The notes beneath the pieces were generated by a model. The model saw nothing but the letters and a program-made list of their open reading frames with translations, was not told where the DNA came from and searched no databases. From NCBI GenBank assembly GCA_946407465.1, contig CAMJOD010000009.1:1-34582 (forward strand): a stretch of 34,582 bases of DNA, read 5' to 3'. The stretch comes from an uncultured Clostridia bacterium. Lineage in GTDB: Bacteria > Bacillota > Clostridia > Oscillospirales > Acutalibacteraceae. Positions 14,991 to 23,655 of this stretch are shown one piece after another. Position numbers and translations under genes: made by a program. The number at the start of each line of letters is the position of its first letter. The first letter of the stretch is position 1.

Positions 14991-16763
14991 GTGGAATATC
15001 AAATTGAAGTCAAGGAGCTGCTCATTGAGGACAACAAGCTCACCCTCAACATCATGGGCACGATTACGGACAGCGTCATCAACGCGCACTTTGTTTCCAA
15101 ACCAAAAGTCATTTTGCATTTTATCAATAAAAGAGAGGACAGGCGCATTCCGTTTGTTCTCTCCAATGTGATTCATACCGACGGAAAGTGTTATTTTTCG
15201 GGACTCTATACCTATCGCTTGGATTTGCTGTTTTGGAAAACCGCAAAGGACTATCTGCCGTTCGATATGTATCTCAATTTCAGCTTCGTCGATTTTTATG
15301 AGGAAAAAATTCCCGTTGACCTCACGCCGGAGCAAAAGCAGTTTTCCTCGCGTATGTTCCGCTGCGAGGTGCAGGGCAATCATCTTCACTTTTTGCCGGA
15401 CAAGCGCGCCATTCTGCGTTCGCCGTTCAGGCGTTTTGTCGTGAAGCTGACGTCCAAGCTTCTCAAGCTGATTCAATACATCATTGCCATCTGTATGCTG
15501 CCCATCTTCTTTATCGACGCGGTGCTGCATTTTTCGGGCGTTTTGCAGCTGCCGGCGCGCTTCAACGACGAGAGCAGCTCCAAGCGGTTCTTTGCGTTTA
15601 TGCTGTGGCGTTTTTCGGAGGTATCCGACTGCAAGGTCGCACTGTGGACGTTCAAGCGCTGGCTGTTCAAGAGAAGCTATGCCTTCTTCAAGCTGCGCAG
15701 GGTAAAGCCCAACAAAATCACCTTTATTTCGCTGAGAAGAAACGACATCACCGGCAACTTTGCCTTTGTCTATGACAAAATCAAGGACGACAAAAATCTT
15801 GATATTCACTTTATTCTCAACGATCACACCATTTCGTACATGACAATCGGCGAGATTTTTGACTTTACCAAGTCCTGCGCCACCAGCAAGATTGTGGTGC
15901 TCGACGAGTTCACGCCGATGATTCACTATATTGACCTGCGCAGGGAGACCAAGCTGGTGCAGCTTTGGCATGCCTGCGGCGCCTTCAAGACCTTCGGCTT
16001 TACGCGTCTGTCCAAGCCCAAGGGCTCGCCGCAGACCACGCGCAACCACCGCAGCTATGACTTTGTGACCGTCAGCTCGACCTTCTGCCGCAAGTGTCAC
16101 TCCGAGGGCTTCGGCATTGCCACAAGCAACGTCGTGGCGACCGGTATTCCCAGAACCGACGTGTTTTTTGACGAGGCGTACAAAAAGCAGGCGCGTGAAA
16201 AGTTCTATCAGGCGCATCCGTCGTTCAAAGGAAAGCGCATTATCCTCTTTGCGCCGACCTTCCGCGGCACCGTCAAGGAAACCGCGTTCTATCCGACCGA
16301 GATGTTTGACATCGGTGCTGTTTGCCGGAGCATCCCCGACGACTACGCCGTCATCATCAAGCACCATCCCTTTGTCAGGGACGAGCAGCCGATTCCGGAG
16401 CAGTACCGCGACCGCGTGATTGACCTGTCGATGGAGTCGGAGCTCAACGACCTGCTCTTTGTCACCGACGTCATCATCACCGACTATTCGTCACTGGTGT
16501 TTGAGGCTTCGCTGCTCGATATTCCGATGGTGTTCTACGCGTTTGACCTCGAAAAATATATCAACGAGCGCGACTTCTATTTCGATTTCAAGCAGTATGT
16601 GCCGGGCAAAATCGTCTACTCGCTCGACGAGCTGATTGACGCCCTCAACACGCGTGACTTCTGCACGGAGCGCATTGCGCCGTTTGCGGACATGTTCTTT
16701 GACCATCGCGACGGCAAGGCGACCGACCGCGTTGTCAAGCTGCTGTACAACATTTTAAAATAA
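14991..16763 (+). CDS. TagF-like CDP-polyol phosphotransferase
   Basis: 590 residues; the C-terminal half is the CDP-glycerol:poly(glycerophosphate) glycerophosphotransferase domain, which moves polyol phosphate units from a CDP-polyol to a growing teichoic-acid-like chain at the membrane. Seen: WHACGAFKTFGF (Trp326, His327), KHHPF (His458, His459) and ITDYSSLVFEAS (Asp498). Residues about 163-185 form a hydrophobic stretch that may sit in the membrane. The start is GTG 14991, with GGGGTG seven bases upstream; an upstream TTG at 14976 lacks such a site. It ends the block; no terminator is visible before the infC promoter, which begins four bases after the stop. Whether it adds glycerol, ribitol or another polyol cannot be read from the sequence. 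Confidence 0.92.
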   Translation: MEYQIEVKELLIEDNKLTLNIMGTITDSVINAHFVSKPKVILHFINKREDRRIPFVLSNVIHTDGKCYFSGLYTYRLDLLFWKTAKDYLPFDMYLNFSFVDFYEEKIPVDLTPEQKQFSSRMFRCEVQGNHLHFLPDKRAILRSPFRRFVVKLTSKLLKLIQYIIAICMLPIFFIDAVLHFSGVLQLPARFNDESSSKRFFAFMLWRFSEVSDCKVALWTFKRWLFKRSYAFFKLRRVKPNKITFISLRRNDITGNFAFVYDKIKDDKNLDIHFILNDHTISYMTIGEIFDFTKSCATSKIVVLDEFTPMIHYIDLRRETKLVQLWHACGAFKTFGFTRLSKPKGSPQTTRNHRSYDFVTVSSTFCRKCHSEGFGIATSNVVATGIPRTDVFFDEAYKKQAREKFYQAHPSFKGKRIILFAPTFRGTVKETAFYPTEMFDIGAVCRSIPDDYAVIIKHHPFVRDEQPIPEQYRDRVIDLSMESELNDLLFVTDVIITDYSSLVFEASLLDIPMVFYAFDLEKYINERDFYFDFKQYVPGKIVYSLDELIDALNTRDFCTERIAPFADMFFDHRDGKATDRVVKLLYNILK

Positions 16764-16766
16764 TAC

Positions 16767-16795
16767 TTGACAATCAGCCTGTTATGGTGTATAAT
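16767..16795 (+). promoter_or_regulatory. Sigma-A-type promoter of infC-rpmI-rplT
   Basis: TTGACA at 16767-16772 and TATAAT at 16790-16795 with a 17-base spacer, both consensus. Transcription should start near 16802 and run into the L20 leader. Confidence 0.92.
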
Positions 16796-16801
16796 ACTAT
16801 T

Positions 16802-16941
16802 CGAAAATAAAGCAAAGCGGAAACGCTTTCACCTGTGGGGTACCGTCTGCACGGGTCAATACAAGGCTGAAGCTACAGTGTATTGGTGCGGACGGAGTGT
16901 TTCTGTCCGCATTATTTATTTTAGTGCTTCGGAGGTGCTCA
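16802..16941 (+). promoter_or_regulatory. L20-type autoregulatory leader
   Basis: About 140 bases of untranslated leader. Elements seen: hairpin AAAGCG-GAAA-CGCTTT (16814-16829); a long-range stem CCGTCTGCAC (16843-16852) with GTGCGGACGG (16886-16895), extended inward by AATACA (16858-16863) with TGTATT (16879-16884); and a competing terminator TGCGGAC / GTCCGCA (16887-16911) followed by a T-rich tract. The long stem and the terminator share 16887-16893 and exclude each other. This matches the attenuation plan of Firmicutes L20 leaders, in which ribosomal protein L20 represses its own operon. Confidence 0.85.
16887..16923 (+). terminator. Leader attenuator terminator upstream of infC
   Basis: Stem TGCGGAC / GTCCGCA with an 11-base loop, followed by TTATTTATTTT. 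Its 5' arm is also part of the competing long-range stem of the leader. Confidence 0.8.
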
Positions 16942-17469
16942 ATCATCGGCAAGAAAGAACAATATACTCAGATTAATGAGGAAATTCGTGACAAAGAGCT
17001 GAGAGTTATCGGCTCGGACGGCCAACAACTCGGAATAATGTCCGCAAGGGACGCGCTGCATATCGCTGAACAGAAGAATCTTGATTTGGTAAAGATTGCT
17101 CCGCAGGCGAAGCCGCCTGTCTGCAAAATTATGGACTACGGCAAATATCGCTTTGAGCAGGCAAAGAGAGAAAAGGAAGCCAGAAAAAATCAGCGTGTCG
17201 TTGAAATCAAGGAGGTTCGCCTCTCGCTCAACATCGACACCCATGATTTTAACACCAAGCTCAACAACGCTCTCAAATTTATCAAGCACGGCGATAAGGT
17301 AAAGGTTTCCATCCGCTTCCGCGGACGCGAAATGGGTCATCCCGAAATCGGACTCGAAACCATGAAGCGCTTTGCCGACGCGTGCTCGGAGGTAGCGGTG
17401 GTGGAAAAGCCCGCCAAGCTGGAAGGCCGCAATATGCTGATGTTTTTGGCGCCAAAGCCCAACAAGTAA
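16942..17469 (+). CDS. infC: Translation initiation factor IF-3, ATC start codon
   Basis: IF-3 binds the 30S subunit and proofreads start codon selection. About 175 residues, with the conserved INEEIRDKELRVIG N-terminus, the Lys-rich linker (KREKEARKNQ) and the C-terminal domain ending GRNMLMFLAPKPNK. There is no ATG, GTG or TTG at the right place. GGAGGTG (16931-16937) is followed by two adjacent in-frame ATC codons at 16942 and 16945; either could be the start. A GTG at 16897 is in frame but would add a hydrophobic tail encoded by the terminator hairpin. Rare starts (AUU, AUC) are known for infC and let IF-3 repress its own translation. First gene of infC-rpmI-rplT. Confidence 0.95.
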   Translation: MIGKKEQYTQINEEIRDKELRVIGSDGQQLGIMSARDALHIAEQKNLDLVKIAPQAKPPVCKIMDYGKYRFEQAKREKEARKNQRVVEIKEVRLSLNIDTHDFNTKLNNALKFIKHGDKVKVSIRFRGREMGHPEIGLETMKRFADACSEVAVVEKPAKLEGRNMLMFLAPKPNK

Positions 17470-17492
17470 TTCATTAAGGAGGATTATATATT

Positions 17493-17690
17493 ATGCCTAA
17501 GATCAAAACACACAGCGGTGCGAAAAAGAGGTTTAAGCTTTCAAAGAACGGTAAGGTTATTCGTGCTCACGCTAACAAGAGTCACATTCTGAACAAAAAG
17601 ACCAGAAAGCGCAAGAGAGGCTTGCGTCAGACCGTAGTGGCGGACGTCACCAATACGCCGCAGATCAAGCGTTTGATTCCCTACAAATAA
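17493..17690 (+). CDS. rpmI: 50S ribosomal protein L35
   Basis: A 65-residue, very basic ribosomal protein with the typical MPKIKTHSGAKKRFK start and the Lys/Arg-rich centre (KKTRKRKRGLRQ). The length is normal. GGAGG lies ten bases before ATG. Second gene of the infC-rpmI-rplT operon and controlled by its leader. Confidence 0.98.
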   Translation: MPKIKTHSGAKKRFKLSKNGKVIRAHANKSHILNKKTRKRKRGLRQTVVADVTNTPQIKRLIPYK

Positions 17691-17739
17691 TCAAGGCAAG
17701 TCAGGCACACTTATTTCAATAATTCGGAGGTAAAATAGA

Positions 17740-18090
17740 ATGGCACGAGTAAAAGGCGCAATGATGACGCGCAAAAGAAGAAAGAAAGTATTAAAGCTCG
17801 CCAAGGGTTACTGGGGTGCAAAATCCAAGCACTTCAAGATGGCGAAGCAGGCTGTTATGAAGAGCGGCAACTATGCGTATGTTGGCCGTAAGCAGAGAAA
17901 GAGAGATTTTCGCCGTCTGTGGATTACCCGTATTTCCGCTGCCTGCAAGGCAAACGGCACCAACTATTCCACCTTTATGAGCGGACTCAAAAAGGCAGGC
18001 GTCACCCTCAACCGCAAGATGCTCTCTGAGATTGCCATTGCCGATCCCACCGCTTTTACCGCACTGGTTGAAAAGGCAAAGAATGCATAA
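17740..18090 (+). CDS. rplT: 50S ribosomal protein L20
   Basis: 116 residues, [19 protein letters not shown] at the start and the conserved [13 protein letters not shown] segment. It binds 23S rRNA early in 50S assembly; in Firmicutes it also represses its own operon by binding the leader RNA, which is visible upstream of infC here. GGAGG is nine bases before ATG. A strong terminator follows 15 bases after the stop. Confidence 0.98.
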   Translation: MARVKGAMMTRKRRKKVLKLAKGYWGAKSKHFKMAKQAVMKSGNYAYVGRKQRKRDFRRLWITRISAACKANGTNYSTFMSGLKKAGVTLNRKMLSEIAIADPTAFTALVEKAKNA

Positions 18091-18105
18091 TTGGTAACAG
18101 TTAAC

Positions 18106-18140
18106 AGCGTTTGGAACTTCCAAACGCTTTTGCTGTTTTT
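18106..18140 (+). terminator. Intrinsic terminator of infC-rpmI-rplT
   Basis: AGCGTTTGGA / TCCAAACGCT is a perfect 10-bp stem with the 3-base loop ACT, followed by a T-rich tail to 18140. The tail runs directly into the GGAG of the next gene, so downstream expression probably depends partly on read-through. Confidence 0.92.
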
Positions 18141-18150
18141 GGAGATGACT

Positions 18151-18933
18151 ATGATAACGCTCACAAGCAAGGACAATGCACAGATAAAGCAGGCGGCCAA
18201 GCTTCAAAAAAGCGCGCGCTGCCGCCGTCAGACCGGGTTGTTTGTCGCCGAGGGACTGCGTGTCTGCGCCGACGCCGCAAAAAGCGGCGCCGCGATAGAA
18301 ACGCTCTTTCTCACCGAAGCCGCACTCAAAAAAAATCCCGAAAGCTGCACGGAGCTCAGTGACTGCGCCGCCAAAACCTTTTTGGTGACGCCGGAGCTGT
18401 TTGCGCATATCAGCGACACCCAAACGCCGCAGGGCGTGCTCGCTGTAATAAAAGCACTTGACAAAAGCGCTCTTTTTGATACAATAAAGAATGGCGGAAA
18501 ATTCCTCGCGCTGGATAACGTGCAGGATCCCAATAATTTGGGCACCATCCTGCGCTCTGCCGAGGCGTTCGGCGTAACGGGCGTGATTCTCTCGGCGGAC
18601 TGCTGTGACGTCTACAATCCAAAGGTTGTGCGCGGCAGCATGGGCGCGGTGTTCCGTCTGCCCGTATGCACGGCGGAAAATTTGCCGCGCTGGCTGACAG
18701 CGCATCCGCAGCTGCACACCTATGCGGCTGTTGTCGGCGCCGACGCACAGCGCGTCACCGAAACAACCTTTGAGGAGCCTTGTGCCATTGTTATCGGCAA
18801 CGAGGGCAACGGTATCCGGCAAGCCACCGCCGCAGCATGTCACCACCGCATTACAATTCCGATGAACGGCAAGGCGGAGTCGCTCAACGCGTCTGTCGCC
18901 GCCGCGATTCTCATTTGGGAAATGGTAAAATAA
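18151..18933 (+). CDS. SpoU/TrmH-family RNA 2'-O-methyltransferase
   Basis: 260 residues of the SPOUT class, which use S-adenosylmethionine bound in a knot to methylate a ribose in rRNA or tRNA. Three SpoU motifs are seen: LDNVQDPNNLGTILRSAEAFG, VVRGSMGAVFRLPV, and IGNEGNGIRQ...IPMNGKAESLNASVAAAI. The N-terminal part (SKDNAQIKQAAKLQKSARCR) is the substrate-binding region typical of YsgA/RlmB-like proteins; the target nucleotide is not known. The start is ATG 18151, six bases after GGAG (18141-18144). It abuts dprA without a gap (TAA then ATG). Confidence 0.95.
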   Translation: MITLTSKDNAQIKQAAKLQKSARCRRQTGLFVAEGLRVCADAAKSGAAIETLFLTEAALKKNPESCTELSDCAAKTFLVTPELFAHISDTQTPQGVLAVIKALDKSALFDTIKNGGKFLALDNVQDPNNLGTILRSAEAFGVTGVILSADCCDVYNPKVVRGSMGAVFRLPVCTAENLPRWLTAHPQLHTYAAVVGADAQRVTETTFEEPCAIVIGNEGNGIRQATAAACHHRITIPMNGKAESLNASVAAAILIWEMVK

Positions 18934-20217
18934 ATGATTTCTGCAAATGCTCTCAGCTGGATTCGGCTGACGCTGGCTATCGGCACAAACAATCCGAAAT
19001 ATAAGCGGCTCGCGACAATGTACCACGATATTTCCGACCTGTTGAAGGGCGGAGCGCGCGAGTGGTCTTTTTGCGGCGTTTTGTCCAAGGATGATACACA
19101 ACGCCTCGGCAGCGCGGACTCGGCGCAACGTGCGCAGGCGATTATCGACCGCTGCACCGCGCTGGGCTACTCGGTTCTCACCATCGACGACCCTGACTAT
19201 CCGTCCTGCCTGATGCATCTGTACGCGCCGCCGGCTGTACTCTATGTACACGGCACGCTGCCCGATTTTGAACACCGGCTGTCGCTCGGCGTTGTCGGCA
19301 CGCGCAGCGCCTCGCGCTACGGACTCGCCAATTCCTACAAATTTGCCTATGCGCTCGCCAAATATGAAACCGTTATCATCAGCGGCGGCGCGCTCGGTGT
19401 TGACTGCGCTTCTCACAGGGGCGCCCTGGCTGCAGGCGGCGTCACGGTCTGCGTGCGCGGCTGCGGCATCAACAGCCGCTATCTGAAGGACAATATCGGC
19501 ATGCGTCAGGCAATTGCCAAAAACGGCGCGGTGATTTCGGAATATCCGCCTGATGAGGAGCCGCGCAAGTATTATTTTCCGGCGCGTAACCGCCTGATTT
19601 CGGCGTTGTCCGACGGTCTGCTTGTGATTGAGGCAGGTGAAAGGAGCGGTGCGCTGATTACTGCGGACGCCTCGCTGGAGCTTGGCAGAGATGTGTTTGC
19701 GCTGATGGGCAACAACAGCGCCGTCAACCTCGGCTCCAACCAGCTGATCAAGGAGGGCGCGGCGTATCCGGTGACGGACTTTATGGATATTCTCGCCTAC
19801 TACCACAAAAAGGTGGAGTACAGCGTGCTGACAACGGATTATGAAAGCATGTTCCGTGACATCAACGCGATCCCCGTCAAGGGAAATCCCGAAAGAAACG
19901 GCAACAGAAGGGCTGACAGCGCTTCCGCCGGAAAAGCGTCCGGCAAAAATGAAAAGCCCAAAGCTGCGCCAAAACCCGAACAGGCTGCCGAAGAATCCGG
20001 CGCGGACGAAAACAAAGCGCAGCCTGCACCTCAAAAACCGGCATTAACCGGCGACGCCAAGCGGATAGTTGACTATCTGTCGGCGGAGCCCGTTCATATA
20101 GATACGCTTGCGGAGGGCGTTCAGCTGCCCGTGAGCCGGGTGCTCAGCACCCTGACCTTGCTTGAAATGCAGGGCTATGTCCGTGCGCTTCAGGGAAGAA
20201 AATTTGTTTTGAAATAG
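18934..20217 (+). CDS. dprA: DNA-processing protein DprA
   Basis: 427 residues. The Rossmann-like core is clear (GVVGTRSASRYG, SGGALGVDCASHRGAL, YPPDEEPRKYYFPARNRLISALSDG, EAGERSGALITA). DprA binds incoming single-stranded DNA and loads RecA during transformation. A low-complexity, charged linker (Ala/Lys/Pro/Glu, about residues 315-360) precedes a C-terminal winged-helix domain of about 60 residues (GDAKRIVDYLSAEPVHIDTLAEG...). No competence pilus genes are visible in the window, so its actual use here is unknown. It starts directly at the preceding stop codon and is followed by topA after 10 bases, the usual Firmicutes order. Confidence 0.96.
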   Translation: MISANALSWIRLTLAIGTNNPKYKRLATMYHDISDLLKGGAREWSFCGVLSKDDTQRLGSADSAQRAQAIIDRCTALGYSVLTIDDPDYPSCLMHLYAPPAVLYVHGTLPDFEHRLSLGVVGTRSASRYGLANSYKFAYALAKYETVIISGGALGVDCASHRGALAAGGVTVCVRGCGINSRYLKDNIGMRQAIAKNGAVISEYPPDEEPRKYYFPARNRLISALSDGLLVIEAGERSGALITADASLELGRDVFALMGNNSAVNLGSNQLIKEGAAYPVTDFMDILAYYHKKVEYSVLTTDYESMFRDINAIPVKGNPERNGNRRADSASAGKASGKNEKPKAAPKPEQAAEESGADENKAQPAPQKPALTGDAKRIVDYLSAEPVHIDTLAEGVQLPVSRVLSTLTLLEMQGYVRALQGRKFVLK

Positions 20218-20227
20218 GAGGAAATGC

Positions 20228-22321
20228 ATGTCAAAGTTGGTTATTGTGGAGTCACCTGCCAAGGCAAAGACAATCAAAAAATATTTGGGCAGGGATTACG
20301 AGGTCGTCGCCTCCATGGGACATGTGCGCGACCTGCCAAAAGCAAGACTCAGTGTTGACATAAAAAATGATTTTGCTCCAAAATACGACATTATCAAGGG
20401 CAAGGAAAAGCTCGTCAAGGAGCTCAAGGGTCTTGCCGAACACAGTGACAGTGTCTATCTCGCGACCGACCCCGACCGCGAGGGAGAGGCGATTTCATGG
20501 CATTTGGCGTATATTCTCGGCTTGCCCGAAAACTATTGCCAGCGCGTGGAATTTAACGAAATTACAAAAACGGGCGTCCAAAACGGTATGGCGCATCCGC
20601 GTGCCATCAACCAGGATTTGGTCAACGCACAGCAGGCACGCCGTGTGCTCGACCGTCTGGTGGGCTACAAGCTCAGTCCGTTTATCTCACAAAAAATCCG
20701 CCGCGGTCTTTCGGCAGGCAGGGTGCAGTCCGTTGCGCTGCGCATTATCGTTGACCGCGAGAATGAAATAAGAAAGTTCAAGCCCGAGGAATACTGGACA
20801 ATCGACGCCAAGTTTATTCCCAAGGGCAGCCGCAAGACCTTTGCCGCCACGCTATACGCCGACCAAAACGGCAAGCTGAAAATCACCAATCAGGAACAGG
20901 CGGACAAAATCGAAGCGGATTTGCAGGACGCGGCATACACCGTCACCAAGGTCAAAAACGGCACGCGCAAAAAGTCACCTGCGCCGCCGTTCATCACCTC
21001 CACCCTGCAGCAGGAGGCTTCGCGCAAGCTGGGCTTTCAGTCGCGCCGCACCATGCGCGTGGCGCAGGAGCTGTATGAGGGCGTCGACATCGAGGGAATG
21101 GGCGCGACCGGTTTGATTACCTATATGCGTACCGACTCGCTGCGCATCTCCAACGTCGCAATCGACGAGGTGACCGACTATATCCGCAGCACCTACGGCG
21201 AACAGTATTTGCCGTCCAAGCCGCGCTTCTTCAAGTCGAGAAGCAACGCGCAGGACGGTCACGAGGCGATTCGTCCCTCTATGCCGTCGCTCACGCCCGA
21301 CAGCATCAAAAACAGCCTGTCCTCCGACCAATACAAGCTTTACAAATTAATCTGGAGCCGCTTTACCGCGTGCCAGATGGCGGACTGCATTCAAAAGACC
21401 ACGCAGGCGGACATCGAAGCAAACGGCTACATCTTCAAGGCGTCCGGCTACTATGTGGATTTTCCCGGCTTTACGGCGCTCTATGTCGAGGGCAAGGACG
21501 AGGCGGAGGAGAAGTCCTCTCAGCTGCCGCCGCTCGAAAAGGATATGCCCGTGCGCTGCAAGGAGCTGAAAAAGAACCAGCACTTTACGCAGCCGCCGGC
21601 GCGCTACACCGAGGCGTCTCTGATCAAGACGCTCGAAGAATACGGCATCGGCAGACCGTCCACCTACGCGGCGACCATCACCACGCTGACGAGCCGCGAA
21701 TATGTCAAGCGCGAGGCAAAAAGCCTGGTGCCGACCGAGCTGGGCGAGGTGATGACACAGCTGATGAAGGAGCGTTTTCCGGATATTGTCAACGTCAAGT
21801 TCACCGCGCAGATGGAGAACGACCTCGACAAGGTGGAGAACGGCGAAGTGCAGTGGGTAGAGTTGCTGCGCTCCTTCTACGGCGGCTTTGAACAGACGCT
21901 CAAGGAGGCAAAGGCGGAGATGGAGGGCGTCAAGCTCAAGCTCAAGGAGGACGAAACCGACATTATCTGCGACAAGTGCGGCAGAAAAATGGTCGTCAAG
22001 ATGGGCAGATACGGCAAGTTCATCGCCTGCCCGGGCTATCCCGAGTGTAAGAATATTCTAAAATATGTGGAGAAAACCGGTGTGAGCTGCCCCAAATGCG
22101 GCGGCGACGTCATCGTCAAGCACACCAAATCCAAGCGCGTTTTCTACGGCTGCTCCAACTATCCCAACTGTGATTTTGTCAGCTGGAACGAGCCCGTCAG
22201 CGAGCGTTGTCCGCAGTGCGGTCAGATTCTCTTTAAACGAAAGGGCAAAAAGCCCACACTGTTTTGCGCGACCGAAGGCTGCGGCTTTTCCAAGACAGTG
22301 AAAACGGAAGATAAAGAATGA
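20228..22321 (+). CDS. topA: DNA topoisomerase I
   Basis: A type IA topoisomerase that relaxes negative supercoils; 697 residues. The Toprim domain has VESPAKAKTIKKYL and the acidic triad in ATDPDREGEAI. The catalytic tyrosine is Tyr299 in LITYMRTDS. The C-terminus carries three four-cysteine zinc ribbons (CDKCG...CPGYPEC, CPKCGG...CSNYPNC, CPQCG...CATEGC). GGAGG at 20217-20221 overlaps the dprA stop and lies six bases before ATG. Its last bases overlap the start of trmFO (ATGATG). Confidence 0.98.
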   Translation: MSKLVIVESPAKAKTIKKYLGRDYEVVASMGHVRDLPKARLSVDIKNDFAPKYDIIKGKEKLVKELKGLAEHSDSVYLATDPDREGEAISWHLAYILGLPENYCQRVEFNEITKTGVQNGMAHPRAINQDLVNAQQARRVLDRLVGYKLSPFISQKIRRGLSAGRVQSVALRIIVDRENEIRKFKPEEYWTIDAKFIPKGSRKTFAATLYADQNGKLKITNQEQADKIEADLQDAAYTVTKVKNGTRKKSPAPPFITSTLQQEASRKLGFQSRRTMRVAQELYEGVDIEGMGATGLITYMRTDSLRISNVAIDEVTDYIRSTYGEQYLPSKPRFFKSRSNAQDGHEAIRPSMPSLTPDSIKNSLSSDQYKLYKLIWSRFTACQMADCIQKTTQADIEANGYIFKASGYYVDFPGFTALYVEGKDEAEEKSSQLPPLEKDMPVRCKELKKNQHFTQPPARYTEASLIKTLEEYGIGRPSTYAATITTLTSREYVKREAKSLVPTELGEVMTQLMKERFPDIVNVKFTAQMENDLDKVENGEVQWVELLRSFYGGFEQTLKEAKAEMEGVKLKLKEDETDIICDKCGRKMVVKMGRYGKFIACPGYPECKNILKYVEKTGVSCPKCGGDVIVKHTKSKRVFYGCSNYPNCDFVSWNEPVSERCPQCGQILFKRKGKKPTLFCATEGCGFSKTVKTEDKE

Positions 22322-23655
22322 TGGTGAATGTAATCGGCGCAGGTCTCGCCGGCTGTGAGGCCGCCATGCAGCTTGCCAACCGCGGTATCGCGGTGCGGCT
22401 GTTTGAGATGAAGCCCCACAAGCGCACGCCTGCGCACAAAACCGATTTGTTCGGAGAGCTGGTCTGCTCCAATTCGCTCAAAGCCATGCGCGTAGAGAGC
22501 GCGGCAGGACTGCTCAAGGAAGAAATGCGCCGTCTCGGCTCCTTCCTCATGCAGTGCGCGGCGCAGTGTCAGGTGCCGGCAGGCGGCGCCCTGGCAGTGG
22601 ACAGAGAGCAGTTCGCGCGGTTGGTGACGGAGGGCGTCAATGCGCATCCGAATATTACCGTGGTACATGAGGAGATAACGGATTTTCCCTCAGACGGCGT
22701 CACCGTCGTTGCCACGGGTCCGCTGACCTCCGACGCTTTTGCCAAAAGAATTGAGAAACGCTTCGGCGATTCGCTCTCCTTTTTTGACGCGGCGGCGCCG
22801 ATTGTGACCGCCGAAAGCATTGATATGGACTACGCCTTCACCGCTTCGCGCTATGACCGCGGCGGCGATGACGATTATATCAACTGCCCGATGAACAAAG
22901 AAGAATACGAGGTGTTTTATAACGCCTTAATCAACGCCGAGCGTGCGCCGCTGCACGACTTCGACGTCAATAATCCCAAGGTCTACGAGGGCTGCATGCC
23001 GGTCGAGGTGCTGGCGCAGCGCGGTGAGGGAACCCTCCGCTTCGGTCCCATGAAGCCGGTGGGGCTTGTCAATCCGCGCACCGGTCACCGCGCGTGGGCG
23101 CTCCTGCAGCTGCGCAAGGAAAACGCCGCCGGCACGATGTATAACCTTGTGGGCTTTCAGACCAATCTCAAATTTCCCGAACAAAAGCGCGTCTTTTCGC
23201 TGATTCCGGCGCTGCACCGGGCGGAATTTGTACGCTACGGCGTGATGCACCGCAACACCTTTTTGTGCTCACCCAAGGTGCTGAACAGCGATTTTTCTGC
23301 AAAAGAAAATAAAAGTCTCTTTTTTGCCGGGCAAATCACCGGCGTGGAGGGCTATATGGAAAGCGCGGCGTCAGGCATACTGGCAGGCATCAACGCGGCG
23401 CGCAGACTCGCGGACAAGCCGACACTGACGCTGCCCGAGGACACGATGATCGGCGCTCTTTCGCGCTATATCGCCGACCCGAGCGTCAAAAAGTTTCAGC
23501 CGATGGGCGCCAACTTCGGCGTGCTGCCGGAGCTTGGGAACCGTCCGAGAGACAAACGCGAGCGTGCTGCCGCATATGCTGCGCGCGCACTGGCTTCATT
23601 AGATAAATTTCTCCAAGAGAATAATATGGGTGATAATTATGAAAATCATTGTTGA
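22318..23655 (+). CDS. trmFO: Folate-dependent tRNA U54 methyltransferase TrmFO
   Basis: 445 residues. It forms ribothymidine at position 54 of tRNA using methylenetetrahydrofolate and FAD. Seen: the FAD-binding GAGLAG (7-12) and the family segments FEMKP, HKTDLFGELVCSNSLKA, MPVEVLAQRGEGTLRFGPMKPVGL, GQITGVEGYMESAASG and PMGANFGVLPEL. It overlaps topA by four bases and plsX by 17 bases, so translation is probably coupled. Place and order agree with other Clostridia. Confidence 0.97.
   Translation: MMVNVIGAGLAGCEAAMQLANRGIAVRLFEMKPHKRTPAHKTDLFGELVCSNSLKAMRVESAAGLLKEEMRRLGSFLMQCAAQCQVPAGGALAVDREQFARLVTEGVNAHPNITVVHEEITDFPSDGVTVVATGPLTSDAFAKRIEKRFGDSLSFFDAAAPIVTAESIDMDYAFTASRYDRGGDDDYINCPMNKEEYEVFYNALINAERAPLHDFDVNNPKVYEGCMPVEVLAQRGEGTLRFGPMKPVGLVNPRTGHRAWALLQLRKENAAGTMYNLVGFQTNLKFPEQKRVFSLIPALHRAEFVRYGVMHRNTFLCSPKVLNSDFSAKENKSLFFAGQITGVEGYMESAASGILAGINAARRLADKPTLTLPEDTMIGALSRYIADPSVKKFQPMGANFGVLPELGNRPRDKRERAAAYAARALASLDKFLQENNMGDNYENHC

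Noticed and set aside
10632-16763. Recently acquired genomic island
   Set aside because: No integrase, tRNA, insertion sequence or direct repeat flanks the block, and its composition looks like its surroundings.
16897-16941. GTG start for infC
   Set aside because: It lies inside the leader terminator and adds a hydrophobic stretch absent from IF-3; the GGAGGTG site lies downstream of it and fits the ATC codons.
17791-20034. 747-codon open frame on the minus strand under rplT, the SpoU gene and dprA
   Set aside because: It lies opposite three conserved genes; long antisense frames are expected in GC-rich coding DNA, and it shows no family features.
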